Shown here piece after piece: positions 7,919 to 16,202 of a DNA stretch of 64,000 nt. Numbering within the stretch: position 1 is the first letter of the stretch; the number at the start of each line of letters is the position of its first letter. The DNA lies in contig CAWINY010000004.1 of the NCBI GenBank assembly GCA_963837635.1, forward strand, positions 496,001-560,000, in the 5' to 3' direction. Below the pieces are notes generated by a model. It was not told where the DNA came from. It saw only the letters and a list, made by a program, of their open reading frames with translations, and searched no databases. A program made the translations under genes and the position numbers. The DNA is from CAWINY01 sp963837635. Its GTDB lineage: Bacteria; Acidobacteriota; Terriglobia; Terriglobales; Acidobacteriaceae.

Positions 7919-9025
7919 ATGCTGCGAGTTGGACTTATTGGTTGGAGAGGTATGGTCGGAAGCGTTCTCATGCAGAGAATGCGCGAGGAAAACGATTTTC
8001 AGGGCATTGAGCCTGTCTTTTTCACCACCTCCGCGGTGGGTGGCGCCGGCCCGAAAGAGGCTGGCGGGGCCGCGTTGATCGATGCCCGCGATCTGAAGCA
8101 ATTGACGGCTTGCGATGTCCTCATCAGTTGCCAGGGCGGGGACTACACGACCGCTGTGTACGCCTCTCTACGAAAAGATGGCTTCAAGGGCTACTGGATC
8201 GACGCCGCCTCTACGCTCCGCATGAGCGATGAATCCATCATCATTCTCGACCCAGTGAACGACCCCATTATCCAGGAGGGCCTGGGCAAGGGGGGGCGCT
8301 GCTACGTGGGCGGCAACTGCACGGTCAGCCTCATGCTGATGGCGGTGGCTCCGCTGTTTCAGGCCGGGCTGATCGAGTGGCTGACCTCGATGACTTACCA
8401 GGCCGCCTCCGGCGCCGGCGCCGCCAAGATGCTGGAGTTGGTGAAGCAGATGCGCTGCCTGACCGACCCAACCGCCAAAGCGCCATCCGAAAATGCCCTT
8501 GAAGTCGACCGCATGGTGATCGAGGCGCAGCGCGCCCCATCGCTCCCGACTGCCGAGTTCGGTGTGCCCCTGGCCGGCAGCCTGATCCCCTGGATCGACA
8601 AGGAAATGCCTGAAGGCCAGACCAAAGAAGAGTGGAAAGGCATGGCGGAGACCAACAAGATCATGGGCCTGAACCCGCCCGTGCCCGTCGACGGCATCTG
8701 CGCTCGCGTCGGCACCATGCGCTGTCACAGCCAGGGCCTTTGCATCAAGCTGACCAAGGACGTTCCCGTCCCTGAGATCGAGCAGATGTTGGCCGCCGGC
8801 AATCAGTGGGTGCGCGTGATCCCCAACAACAAGGACGCCAGCATCCGTTGCCTTACGCCCACCGCCGTTTCGGGCACCCTCATGGTTCCCATCGGACGCC
8901 TGCACAAACTCAAGATGGGTCCGACCTACCTGGGAGCCTTCACCGTGGGTGACCAGTTGCTCTGGGGCGCGGCCGAACCGCTTCGCCGCATGCTCAATCT
9001 GGTGCGCGCGCACGTGAACGCGTAA
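7919..9025 (+). CDS. asd: Aspartate-semialdehyde dehydrogenase
   Basis: 368 residues, the usual length of the Gram-negative (E. coli-like) class. The N-terminal NADP-binding GLIGWRGMVGSVLMQRM, the phosphate-binding region around SCQGGDYTT, and the active-site cysteine in GGNCTVSLM are all present. A second conserved stretch, TYQAASGAGAAKM, follows, with HSQGLCIKL near residue 275. It converts aspartyl phosphate to aspartate semialdehyde, the branch point to lysine/diaminopimelate, threonine and methionine. The ATG at 7919 follows TTTTGGAGAATCC, a good ribosome site. It stands alone, without lysC or dapA nearby. Confidence 0.96.
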   Translation: MLRVGLIGWRGMVGSVLMQRMREENDFQGIEPVFFTTSAVGGAGPKEAGGAALIDARDLKQLTACDVLISCQGGDYTTAVYASLRKDGFKGYWIDAASTLRMSDESIIILDPVNDPIIQEGLGKGGRCYVGGNCTVSLMLMAVAPLFQAGLIEWLTSMTYQAASGAGAAKMLELVKQMRCLTDPTAKAPSENALEVDRMVIEAQRAPSLPTAEFGVPLAGSLIPWIDKEMPEGQTKEEWKGMAETNKIMGLNPPVPVDGICARVGTMRCHSQGLCIKLTKDVPVPEIEQMLAAGNQWVRVIPNNKDASIRCLTPTAVSGTLMVPIGRLHKLKMGPTYLGAFTVGDQLLWGAAEPLRRMLNLVRAHVNA

Positions 9026-9483
9026 GCAACGGCTTACCGCGGATCACACGGATCGGGCACGGATTTACACGGATCAAGAATTAAGGATGGGTGGCCCACT
9101 CAAGCCCGGGGTTGGCTTGAGTGGGTTGCGGGTATTGTGGCGACGGATTTTCGGGTATGGGGCGACGCCATCCCAGGCCGGTGGTTATGCGAGCGCGCGA
9201 AGCGTGCGGCAGAAGGTAGCCCCAGGCGTAAGCCTGGGGAGCCGTGCGCATTGGATCTGGAGCCCCGGAGGCGCGATAGATTTCTTACGCCCATTCCGGG
9301 GCTGGGTATCGAATAGGCCTGAAAACCCATGGCTTGCGCCATGGGCTACCTTCTTTCGCACCTGCGGCGCTGGAACCTCGGCGATTGCGATGTCCCAGCC
9401 TTCGCCAATGTAGAATTGAAGTTCCCACCCTTCGCCAAAAGCGGGCGAAAGGGTGCCCCCTCAGGGAAGGAGGAATTGAAGGG
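9026..9483. repeat. Repeat-filled intergenic region after asd
   Basis: 458 bases without a gene. In order: a CCGCGGATCACACGGAT word cluster (9037-9080); TAGCCCCAGGCG/CGCC-type hairpin (9217-9240); a large dyad AGCCCCGGA/TTCCGGGGCT (9261-9303); ACCCATGGC/GCCATGGGCT (9327-9349); and a CACCCTTCGCC/GGCGAAAGGGTG hairpin (9425-9456). All belong to families repeated elsewhere in the window. Confidence 0.75.
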
Positions 9484-10032
9484 ATGAGCGCAATACCCCC
9501 GTCAGTGTGGATACTGCCGATGGTTTCCGAGGTGTTCTCTTTTAGAGATAAGAGCATCGGAAACATGCAGCGAGAGTATTTTCTCAACAAGATGGTGGAA
9601 ATAGATCCAATAACCACGAAGCCATACAACGAGGAGGGTTGGTTCCTGTACCACAAACATTTCAGAAATATGGAGCGTGGCACCGTCGTGCTATTTCAGT
9701 ACCAAGGCACGGCATCCCGCACCCACATAATTGCCAGTGCGTGTTTATGTAGGGTTGTGCTGCTCAAGCCGCCGGTGGAAGGCTACGAATTGGCATATGT
9801 TTTTGACGTGAAATCTATTAGGGTGTTTGATCCGGTCGACGCGGAGGATCTCTGCAAGATTTGGCCGTCACCATTTAAGGGATTATCACGTGCGCAGAAG
9901 CTTGATGAAACAAGATATCCGGAATTTGAAAAGAGTCTGACAAGTGTTACGACACCCAGGACGGGTGGGCCATCCTTTCGCGAAGCGAAGGGTGGGGTCG
10001 CGAACGAAACGCCCAAAAGTAATCCGTGTTGA
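9484..10032 (+). CDS. AT-richer orphan protein, possibly PUA/EVE-like
   Basis: 182 residues from ATG 9484 (GGAGG at 9468-9472 and GAAGGG just upstream). Composition and codon use are clearly more AT-rich than the neighbours, suggesting acquisition. Visible pattern: EEGWFLYHKHFRNMERGTVV, FQYQG, IIASACL, then YVFDVKSIRVFDPV and WPSPFKGLSRAQ. A strand-rich fold of this kind resembles the PUA/EVE/ASCH group that binds modified nucleic acids, but this is a guess. The last 25 or so residues (from TTPRTGG) are encoded by CACCC/GGGTG palindromes and by an AATCCGTGTTGATCC repeat, so the natural C-terminus was probably near EKSLTSV. Confidence 0.55.
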   Translation: MSAIPPSVWILPMVSEVFSFRDKSIGNMQREYFLNKMVEIDPITTKPYNEEGWFLYHKHFRNMERGTVVLFQYQGTASRTHIIASACLCRVVLLKPPVEGYELAYVFDVKSIRVFDPVDAEDLCKIWPSPFKGLSRAQKLDETRYPEFEKSLTSVTTPRTGGPSFREAKGGVANETPKSNPC

Positions 10033-10133
10033 TCCGTGTTCTTTCCGCGAAAATCCGCGGTAAGCAGTTGTGGTCCTCGGGTAAGCAATCCCTCCTTGCG
10101 CCCGCCCCGGCCCGGGACTAACATGCTGCGGTC

Positions 10134-11903
10134 ATGGCGGTCGAAACAGAAATCACTAGCGCTTATGTCCCGCAGCGCGCGCCGCGCGGCAGCCAGATCT
10201 CCTGCAAGGGATGGCAGCAGGAAGCGGCGATGCGCATGTTGATGAACAACCTCGACGAGGAGGTGGGCGAGCGCCCGCGCGACCTCGTGGTCTATGGCGG
10301 CACCGGGCGGGCGGCGCGCAACTGGGAGTGCTTTCACGCCATCGTGCGCTCGCTCCGGTCGCTGGAGAGCGACGAGACGCTGCTGGTGCAATCGGGCAAG
10401 CCGGTCGGCGTCTTCCGCACCCACGAGTACGCGCCCCGCGTGCTCATCTGCAACGCCAACCTGGTGGGCCACTGGTCGAACTGGGATACCTTCAACGAAC
10501 TGGAGCGCGCCGGCCTGACCATGTTCGGCCAGATGACCGCCGGCTCGTGGATTTACATCGGCACCCAAGGCATCATCCAGGGCACATTCGAGACCTTTGC
10601 CGCCGCCGGAGAAAAGCATTTCGGCGGCGATCTCAGCGGCCGATTGATCGTCAGCGGCGGCATGGGCGGCATGGGCGGAGCCCAACCACTGGCAGCTACG
10701 ATGGCCGGCGCGGCCTTCCTCGGCATCGAGGCCGATCCCGAGCGCATCCAGAAGCGGCTCAAGACCGGCTATTGCGACTTCATGGCCACCTCGCTCGACG
10801 AGGCGCTTCGCATCTTGCAGTACGCCGGACCCACATCTCCGCCCCAGCGAGCGCAAGAGCTGCGCTCGCTGGGGACCCCTGCCAAAACCGGGCACGGGAA
10901 GATGCAGGGCACCGTCAAGAACGTGAATATTAAGAACGTCTCGGTCGGGCTGGTGGGTAATTGCGCGGACATCATTCCCGAGCTGGCCGAGCGTGGCATC
11001 GTTCCGGACATCCTCACCGATCAGACCTCGGCGCACGATCCGCTGAACGGCTACATCGCCCGCGGCATGACGCTCGACGAGGTCCACGAGATGCGCCAGC
11101 GCGATCCCAAGGGCTACCAGGAGCGCTCGCTCGACTCCATCGCGCGCCACGTGGAAGGCATGCTCGCGCTGCAAAAGATGGGCGCTGTGACCTTCGACTA
11201 TGGCAACAACATCCGCACCTTCGCCTTTCAGCGCGGGGTGAAGAACGCCTACGACTTCCCCGGCTTCGTGCCCGCGTATATTCGCCCGCTGTTCTGCGAA
11301 GGACGCGGCCCATTCCGCTGGGTGGCGCTTAGCGGCGAACCGAGCGACATCCACGCCACCGACGATCTGGTGCTGGAGATGTTCCCCGAAAACCGCAGCC
11401 TGAGCCGCTGGATCGGGTTGGCGCGACAGCGGATCAAGTTCCAGGGACTGCCCGCGCGCATCTGCTGGCTGGGCTACGGCGAGCGCGCGCAGTTCGGGCT
11501 GGCCATCAACGATCTGGTGAAGAAAGGCAAGCTGAAGGCGCCCATCGTCATGGGCCGCGACCATCTCGACTGCGGCAGCGTGGCCTCGCCCTTCCGCGAA
11601 ACCGAGAGCATGAAGGACGGATCGGACGCCATCGCCGACTGGCCGCTGCTCAACGCCCTGCTGAACACGGCCAGCGGCGCCTCGTGGGTGTCGATCCACA
11701 ACGGAGGCGGCGTGGGGATCGGCTATGCGCAGCACGCGGGCCAGGTGACCGTCGCCGACGGCACCGACGCCATGGCCAAGCGCATCGAACGCGTGCTGAC
11801 GAACGATCCCGGCATCGGAGTGGCGCGTCATGCGGACGCGGGCTACGAGGAAGCAATCAAGTTTGCGGAGGGGAAAGGGATCAAGATCCCGATGCGAAGC
11901 TGA
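10134..11903 (+). CDS. hutU: Urocanate hydratase
   Basis: 589 residues; urocanases are normally about 550-560. NAD-binding and catalytic regions are recognisable: VVYGGTGRAARNW, FGQMTAGSWIYIGTQGI, SGGMGGMGGAQP, DQTSAHDPLNGY and the late MGRDHLDCGSVASP containing the catalytic cysteine region. It hydrates urocanate to imidazolonepropionate in histidine breakdown. No hutH, hutI or hutG lies beside it. The extra length comes from an in-frame insertion after residue 230 (PTSPPQRAQELRSLGTPAKT and onward), encoded by a palindromic repeat, placed just before the conserved VGLVGNCADIIPEL strand. Confidence 0.96.
   Translation: MAVETEITSAYVPQRAPRGSQISCKGWQQEAAMRMLMNNLDEEVGERPRDLVVYGGTGRAARNWECFHAIVRSLRSLESDETLLVQSGKPVGVFRTHEYAPRVLICNANLVGHWSNWDTFNELERAGLTMFGQMTAGSWIYIGTQGIIQGTFETFAAAGEKHFGGDLSGRLIVSGGMGGMGGAQPLAATMAGAAFLGIEADPERIQKRLKTGYCDFMATSLDEALRILQYAGPTSPPQRAQELRSLGTPAKTGHGKMQGTVKNVNIKNVSVGLVGNCADIIPELAERGIVPDILTDQTSAHDPLNGYIARGMTLDEVHEMRQRDPKGYQERSLDSIARHVEGMLALQKMGAVTFDYGNNIRTFAFQRGVKNAYDFPGFVPAYIRPLFCEGRGPFRWVALSGEPSDIHATDDLVLEMFPENRSLSRWIGLARQRIKFQGLPARICWLGYGERAQFGLAINDLVKKGKLKAPIVMGRDHLDCGSVASPFRETESMKDGSDAIADWPLLNALLNTASGASWVSIHNGGGVGIGYAQHAGQVTVADGTDAMAKRIERVLTNDPGIGVARHADAGYEEAIKFAEGKGIKIPMRS
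10830..10905. repeat. Palindromic repeat inserted in frame within hutU
   Basis: A perfect 14-bp inverted repeat (CCCCAGCGAGCGCA at 10842-10855, complement at 10861-10874, loop AGAGC) is flanked by CCCACATCTCC on the left and CTGCCAAAACCGGGCA on the right. Those flanks recall the CCCACATCTGCC..GGCAGATGTGGG intergenic family, and the core recalls the CCCCAGCAAGCGC repeats in the ferredoxin and korA tails. It encodes about 30 residues not expected in urocanase. Confidence 0.65.
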
Positions 11904-12052
11904 TGTTCAATTTACGATTGTTGATTTCTGACTTTATCGGGTGCCGCGTTGCCAGGTTCTCCACGATTCCGCCAGGTGCCCCACCTTTCGCGCAGCCAAC
12001 GGACCGGTGGCCCACTCGAGCCTGTTGTTGGCTTGAATGCGCCCGCTAACGA

Positions 12053-12318
12053 CGCCGCGAAGCGGCGGCGGGAATCCTAGCCGGGGGTGAGGGTCGCCGC
12101 GGCCCGTAACCCCCGGAACCGGCATCATGATGCGTCGCGCCCCGGCAGGGACGCGGAGAATATCACGAAAGCGGCATCGAGCACGACGAACGATATCTGT
12201 GGTGGTTCCCGCGCCGCTGTCGCGGCGCACCGCCCTGTTGCAACTCTCCGGGGGTTAGGCCCGCCCAAGACAGCGGGCCTAACCCCCCGGCTAGGATTCT
12301 CGACACCGCTCCGCGGCG
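12053..12318. repeat. MITE-like element with 35-bp terminal inverted repeats
   Basis: The left arm 12053-12087 and the right arm 12284-12318 are inverted copies with 31 of 35 positions matching; the inner 16 bases (GAATCCTAGCCGGGGG) match perfectly. The interior holds another dyad (12248-12264 with 12273-12290, one-base bulge) and a GCGCCGC/GCGGCGC hairpin, and no convincing coding frame. It lies in the 565-bp space between hutU and the interrupted gene. No transposase of matching ends is in the window. Confidence 0.6.
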
Positions 12319-12332
12319 TGCTCTTGACAAAT

Positions 12333-12400
12333 CCCACCCTTCGCCAAAGGCGGGCGAAAGGGTGGGCCACCCGCTTTTGGCGAAGGCGGGGCGCTTGAGA
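12333..12400. repeat. CCACCC..GGGTGG palindrome family
   Basis: CCCACCCTTCGCC at 12333-12345 faces GGCGAAAGGGTGGG at 12353-12366, followed by a further degenerate copy to about 12400. Related copies occur at 9425-9456, 9970-10005 and 14780-14812. Confidence 0.7.
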
Positions 12401-12590
12401 AGTATTGGTTCTGCTCCAAATGCCATAAAGACGAGCTGTCATTGGATGGGGAACCGCTAGGCGTTTTGCTATTTTTCCCCGCTCAAGAAATTCTCATTTT
12501 GCGTTGGCAACAACTCACAAACGGTGGCCTGTTCGGGTTTTGAAAAGGACTCCTTTTTGGCAGACATCTGAAGGGCTCGTAGCGCTCCTA

Positions 12591-13484
12591 GAGCGTGTTT
12601 CATAAACAGCGCCTCAGCGTAATCCAGAAACAGGCAAGGTAGAAGAAGGCGCGGTAGGTGGAGAGCAGATGCTCATGACGAACCAGCAATCGGCGGAACT
12701 GGCCAAGCCATGCATTGGTTCGCTCCACGATCCAGCGACGCAGATACCGCCGCAGTTTACGGCCATCTTCGTAGCGCCGTTCCTTGTTGTTCTTGCGGTA
12801 GGGCGCAATCAGCTCGATGCCTCGCTTCTTCAGTCGCTCACGCAGCGGGTCGGAGTCATAACCACGGTCAGCGATTATGCGCTCGGGCTTTTGCCGCGGC
12901 CGTCCTTTCGGGCGCGGGACGCGGACTTCGGCGAGCGTGGCTTCCGCAAGCGTAACTTCTGCCGGAGAGGCACTTTCCAGCCGAACTCCCAGCGGAAGAC
13001 CTTGACCGTCGACCAGTACCATCCACTTCGTTCCCTTGCCCCGCTTGGTTTTACCGACGGCAGCGCCCCTTTTTTTGCCGGCGCGAAGCTGCCGTCCAGG
13101 AAGGTCTCGTCCCACTGGAGCAGCCCTTCCTCATCCAGCGCACCGAGCAAGGCGCGCCACGCATTCAGCCAGACGCCTTCATCTTCCCATTGCTTCAACC
13201 GCCGCCAGCAGGTCGCGGGTGAGGGGAACTCGTCCGGCAGAAACCGCCATGCCGCTCCGGTTTGCAGAATCCACAGAATGCCTTCAAAACAGGCCCGGTT
13301 CGGTGCCCACGGTCGCCCCCGGTTGTCCCGCCGGCGCTTCGGTTCGGGAAGCAAAGGTTCAATCAGTTGCCACTGCTCGTCCGTCAACAGCTTCTGCCGC
13401 TTCTTCATGACAGAAGCTCATCAGTTCACCCGCCTCGTACGTAAGTACCTAAGCTGAGGCCGAACCTATTTATGAAACACGCTC
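12591..13484 (-). mobile_element. IS5-family insertion sequence, copy 1 (894 bp)
   Basis: Ends are inverted repeats GAGCGTGTTTCATAAA (12591-12606) and TTTATGAAACACGCTC (13469-13484). A TA lies on both sides (12589-12590, 13485-13486), the duplication expected for the IS427 group. The transposase is read on the reverse strand in two overlapping frames. The encoded proteins are identical to those of the copy at 58192-59085, implying recent movement. Confidence 0.97.
12600..13408 (-). CDS. IS5-family transposase, copy 1 (frameshifted in two frames)
   Basis: The first frame starts at ATG 13408 (MKKRQKLLTDEQWQLIEPLL) and carries the N-terminal DUF4096-like DNA-binding domain and the first catalytic aspartate region (WDETFLDGSF). 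A run of seven A (13070-13076 on the plus strand as T) codes Lys-Lys and is a typical minus-one slippery site. Shifting there joins the second frame, with GTKWMVLVDG, ADRGYDSD and WIVERTNAWLGQFRRL supplying the other DDE residues. The joined product is about 269 residues and ends inside the terminal repeat. Confidence 0.95.
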
Positions 13485-13908
13485 TAGGAACCACCACACC
13501 GCAAGACACCCCAACGGGACTTTCACAATAATGCTGACGTGCGTTCCAAATATCACGTAAGCGGCCACCGAACATAGCGCCCCAAAGAAAAGGGACCCTA
13601 AAAAGTATGCAGAAGATTTCGCTAAGTACACAGGTGATCCTGAGACAGGATGCGCACTTGGTGCCTCAAGTGTGCCGTGAACTCGGAAACTCTCAGACCA
13701 CCTCTTCACATCATGGTATGAACCAATGTCAACATTCGAGTCCCGCATAGCTTGCAATATCTGCCGCTTCGCGTGCTCAAATGCCTCCTCCTTGCTGAGG
13801 CCCTGCTGTTCGAGTTCCCATGCCGATTGAGTTTGCAGCTCACCCAGGAGAACGTGAATTGCCACTTTATCGAGTTTCCGTGTTACTAGCACCTGTCGTC
13901 CCCTCTGC

Positions 13909-14235
13909 TCACGGACATACGCCACTTGCGTCTATACCGGCAGCCGGATTCCTATACCACCAGCTCTGACCCGGATGTTTTTTGCAAAACTTCTTGACCC
14001 AATGATTAGCCCGCATACCGGCAATGGCACTGCCCAAGTTTTGCCCCATCTCATACCCCTGTTGTAGGCCCTGTTGTACGCTAGGTGTGGTGTCCGATGT
14101 ACACGTCGCCTGCCCGGTTGCGTATGTACCCTGTCCGACGGGAACTGAAGTCACGGTTCCTTGGCAATTTGTTGTTTGCGTCTGCGTCATTGCAGAGATG
14201 GAGAAAAGCAAAATCAACAGCACCATTCTTCGCAT
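13909..14235 (-). CDS. Small secreted protein of unknown function
   Basis: 108 residues from ATG 14235. A signal peptide (MRRMVLLILLFSISAMTQ) is followed by a Thr/Gln-rich stretch with NCQGTVTSV and ATCTSDTTP, a glycine-rich QGYEMGQNLGSAIAG and a basic cysteine-containing tail (VKKFCKKHPGQSWWYR). Four cysteines in the mature part could pair in the periplasm. It overlaps the start of the interrupted gene by 17 bases, suggesting one transcription unit. No family recognised; composition is slightly AT-richer than the chromosome average here. Confidence 0.6.
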   Translation of the reverse strand: MRRMVLLILLFSISAMTQTQTTNCQGTVTSVPVGQGTYATGQATCTSDTTPSVQQGLQQGYEMGQNLGSAIAGMRANHWVKKFCKKHPGQSWWYRNPAAGIDASGVCP

Positions 14236-14242
14236 TTTGTGC

Positions 14243-14524
14243 TTACCCGATTTCGTTAATTGTTACCCACAATTTCGTCCCCCGATAGGTTTCCAAATCC
14301 GGCGAGAGCTGTCGCGCCAACCGATTCTGAGACGAATCACGGAACTGGGCAAGCAAAACGCAGTACGTGTAGTTACTGAGGTCACTGCGGGGAACAGATT
14401 CGCGTGTCAAGTTCCACCCAAAACGGTAGCGGTGCAATTTCGATTTCCGCAGGGTAGCGTCCGGATTCTCTCGGGCGTACTCTGTGGGCATGGCAAAACG
14501 GCAATTGCAGCGATACGCAACCAA
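14243..14524 (-). CDS. Doubtful small ORF upstream of the secreted protein
   Basis: The frame gives RYRFGWNLTRESVPRSDL, NYTYCVLLAQFRDSS and TKLWVTINEIG. It ends seven bases before the secreted-protein start, so it could be the first gene of that unit. It overlaps the 5' part of the opposite-strand gene at 14490 and no family is recognised. The true start may lie near 14450. Either a real rapidly evolving gene or a shadow frame. Confidence 0.25.
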   Translation of the reverse strand: MVAYRCNCRFAMPTEYARENPDATLRKSKLHRYRFGWNLTRESVPRSDLSNYTYCVLLAQFRDSSQNRLARQLSPDLETYRGTKLWVTINEIG

Positions 14525-14723
14525 AGAGGCGGTAGGCTGGTTCTGCTCTGGCTGCGGATGGGCACGACCGCTTCCCCGATTTATTCAAGGCGACAATCCA
14601 GATGAAGAAATGCAGCGTGAATTTGACGCTCACGATTGCGGTGACTACCCCAAAAAGAAAAGCCGCGAGGATGTGAACCAGGCGGCTTTCAGGATCGTGA
14701 AAACAGTGACGGAGAAGGATTAG
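14490..14723 (+). CDS. Small CxxC protein, conserved hypothetical
   Basis: 77 residues from ATG 14490. It reads AKRQLQRYATKEAVGWFCSGCGWARPLP, then EMQREFDAHDCGDYPKKK and a helical end. The CxxC plus the later HDC could hold a metal. Short proteins with this RYATKE/GWxCxxCGW pattern appear familiar from Acidobacteriota, but no function is known to me. It faces the interrupted unit on the other strand and is followed by a CACCCTTTCGCG/CGAAGGGTG repeat at about 14780-14812. Confidence 0.6.
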   Translation: MAKRQLQRYATKEAVGWFCSGCGWARPLPRFIQGDNPDEEMQREFDAHDCGDYPKKKSREDVNQAAFRIVKTVTEKD

Positions 14724-14818
14724 TTCTGGAGATCAGCGTCGTCTTCGGGAATGGTATTTCCAGTGCGCGCCCGACGGTGGCACACCCTTTCGCGCAGCGA
14801 AGGGTGGTTTCGCGAATT

Positions 14819-15952
14819 CTACGCCAAGCTAATCAAGCTGCTGCTCTGCCGGAAGCGCGGCACGAATGGCCTTGACGTGATCTGGCCGCCGAACTTTGCG
14901 TCCCAGCGGCCGGGCAAGGGCTTTCCACACTTGGGACACGCGCCCTCGGCGGTGAGCCGGTAGGAGCGGATGAAATAGCCGTAGCGCTCGATCAGCAGCT
15001 CGCCGCACTGCGAGCAGCGGGTGTTCTCGGCGTCGCCGACCTCGCCTGGCAGGTTGCCGGGATAGATGTAGCGCAACCCCGCCTGACGGCCGATTTTCGC
15101 CGCTTTCAGCAGGTCTTCCGCCGTCGTGCTGCGGACGTCATTCATCTTGTAATCCGCGTGGAAGGCGGTCACGTGCCACGGCATGTCCACCGAGACGCCG
15201 GCCAGGAACTTGGTCATGCGCTTCAGCTCATCCGGGTCGTCGTTGAAGCCGGGGATCAGCAGGGTGACGATCTCCACCCAGAAGTCCATCGCCACCAGCC
15301 GCCGGATGGTGTCCAGGATCGGCTGCAGCCGCCCGCCGAGCTGCCGGTAGTGGCGGTCGTCGAACGACTTCAGATCGACCTTGTACAGGTCCACCCACGG
15401 CCGCAGGAATTCGATTACCTGCCGCGTGCCGTTGCCATTGGAGACGAATCCGGTGGCGAGCCCGGCGGCGCGCGCAACTTTGAAGATTTCGACTGCCCAC
15501 TCGCTGGTGATCAGCGGCTCATTGTAGGTGCTGACCAAAACCCGCGCGCCCTGATTCAGCGCGTCCTGCACCAGCGCTTCCGGCGTGGCTTGCAGGGGAG
15601 GCGAGACCGCTTCGGGATCGCGCAGCGCCTGCGAGGTCACCCAGTTCTGGCAATAGGAGCAATGCAGGTCGCAGCCCAGCATGCCGAAGCTGTAGGCCAG
15701 CGCTCCGGAATAGGCGTGGAAGAAGGGTTTCTTCTCGATGGGATCGCACTGCACCCCGCCCACGTAGCCCCAGGGAACGTAGAGTTTGCCGCCCTGGTTG
15801 AAGCGAACTTTGCAGACGCCCGATTGGCCCTCGACGACCGGGCACTCATGCCCGCACGAGTAGCAGCGGATGCGATTGCGGTCCAGGGTTTCGACCAGCT
15901 CGGGCGCAGCCTCGTGAACATTCTGATCGAGGATTTGCTTGAGGGTTGCCAT
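14819..15952 (-). CDS. amrS: AmmeMemoRadiSam system radical SAM enzyme
   Basis: 377 residues from ATG 15952. The radical-SAM cluster is MLGCDLHCSYCQNW (C-x3-C-x2-C) near residue 100. Before it lies a cysteine-rich stretch (IRCYSCGHECPVVEG), after it STYNEPL and the glycine-rich VSNGNGT. Near the C-terminus two CxxC pairs (CSQCGELL and CPKCGKPL) form a zinc-ribbon-like tail. It belongs to the PFL-activase-like AmrS group. The partners amrA (AMMECR1) and amrB (Memo-like) are not in the window; the modified substrate is uncertain. It is divergent from the CoA-transferase, sharing a 250-bp upstream region. Confidence 0.92.
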   Translation of the reverse strand: MATLKQILDQNVHEAAPELVETLDRNRIRCYSCGHECPVVEGQSGVCKVRFNQGGKLYVPWGYVGGVQCDPIEKKPFFHAYSGALAYSFGMLGCDLHCSYCQNWVTSQALRDPEAVSPPLQATPEALVQDALNQGARVLVSTYNEPLITSEWAVEIFKVARAAGLATGFVSNGNGTRQVIEFLRPWVDLYKVDLKSFDDRHYRQLGGRLQPILDTIRRLVAMDFWVEIVTLLIPGFNDDPDELKRMTKFLAGVSVDMPWHVTAFHADYKMNDVRSTTAEDLLKAAKIGRQAGLRYIYPGNLPGEVGDAENTRCSQCGELLIERYGYFIRSYRLTAEGACPKCGKPLPGRWDAKFGGQITSRPFVPRFRQSSSLISLA

Positions 15953-16202
15953 GGGAAACCGCTTAGATATGGCCTCCTATTGTAGTCCCGTGGCGAGGGT
16001 AAGATCCCGTTCGGCGCCAAAATCTACCACGGAGGCACCCTTGATAAAGTCTGGCCGGCCGTCACCGGGCGTTGTGACGAATGTCATGGTGTTTTTGCAG
16101 GCCAGACAACACACTCTAAAATGGAAGTTGGACTTGCCAAAGCGTGCCCATGCAGTGCGTTTTGGGGTGGAACTGCCCGCGCTGGCGGGGACTCGATGCG
16201 CA

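Larger units (their letters stand above)
12469..13925 (-). pseudogene. Small membrane protein gene interrupted by the IS element
   Basis: From ATG 13925 the frame encodes a soluble N-terminal part (AIHVLLGELQTQSAWELEQQ, then EEAFEHAKRQI) and two hydrophobic helices (FLGSLFFGALCSVAAYVIFG and IIVKVPLGCLAVWWF). It now ends inside the IS with LERVS. If the IS and one TA copy are removed, the frame continues directly through 12588 to a TAG at 12469-12471, adding LGALRALQMSAKKESFSKPE and a polar tail of about 40 residues in total. So the insertion cut an intact gene and replaced its tail by five IS-encoded residues. Function not recognised; both helices are retained. Confidence 0.78.

Noticed and set aside
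9783..11831. Very long reverse-strand open frame (682 residues) across hutU
   Set aside because: It is the antisense shadow of urocanase: composition is His/Ala/Gly/Arg-rich, and the forward frame has clear family motifs.
12669..13457. 262-residue frame opposite the IS transposase (also at 58219-59007)
   Set aside because: Antisense of the transposase; identical in both copies only because the IS is identical.
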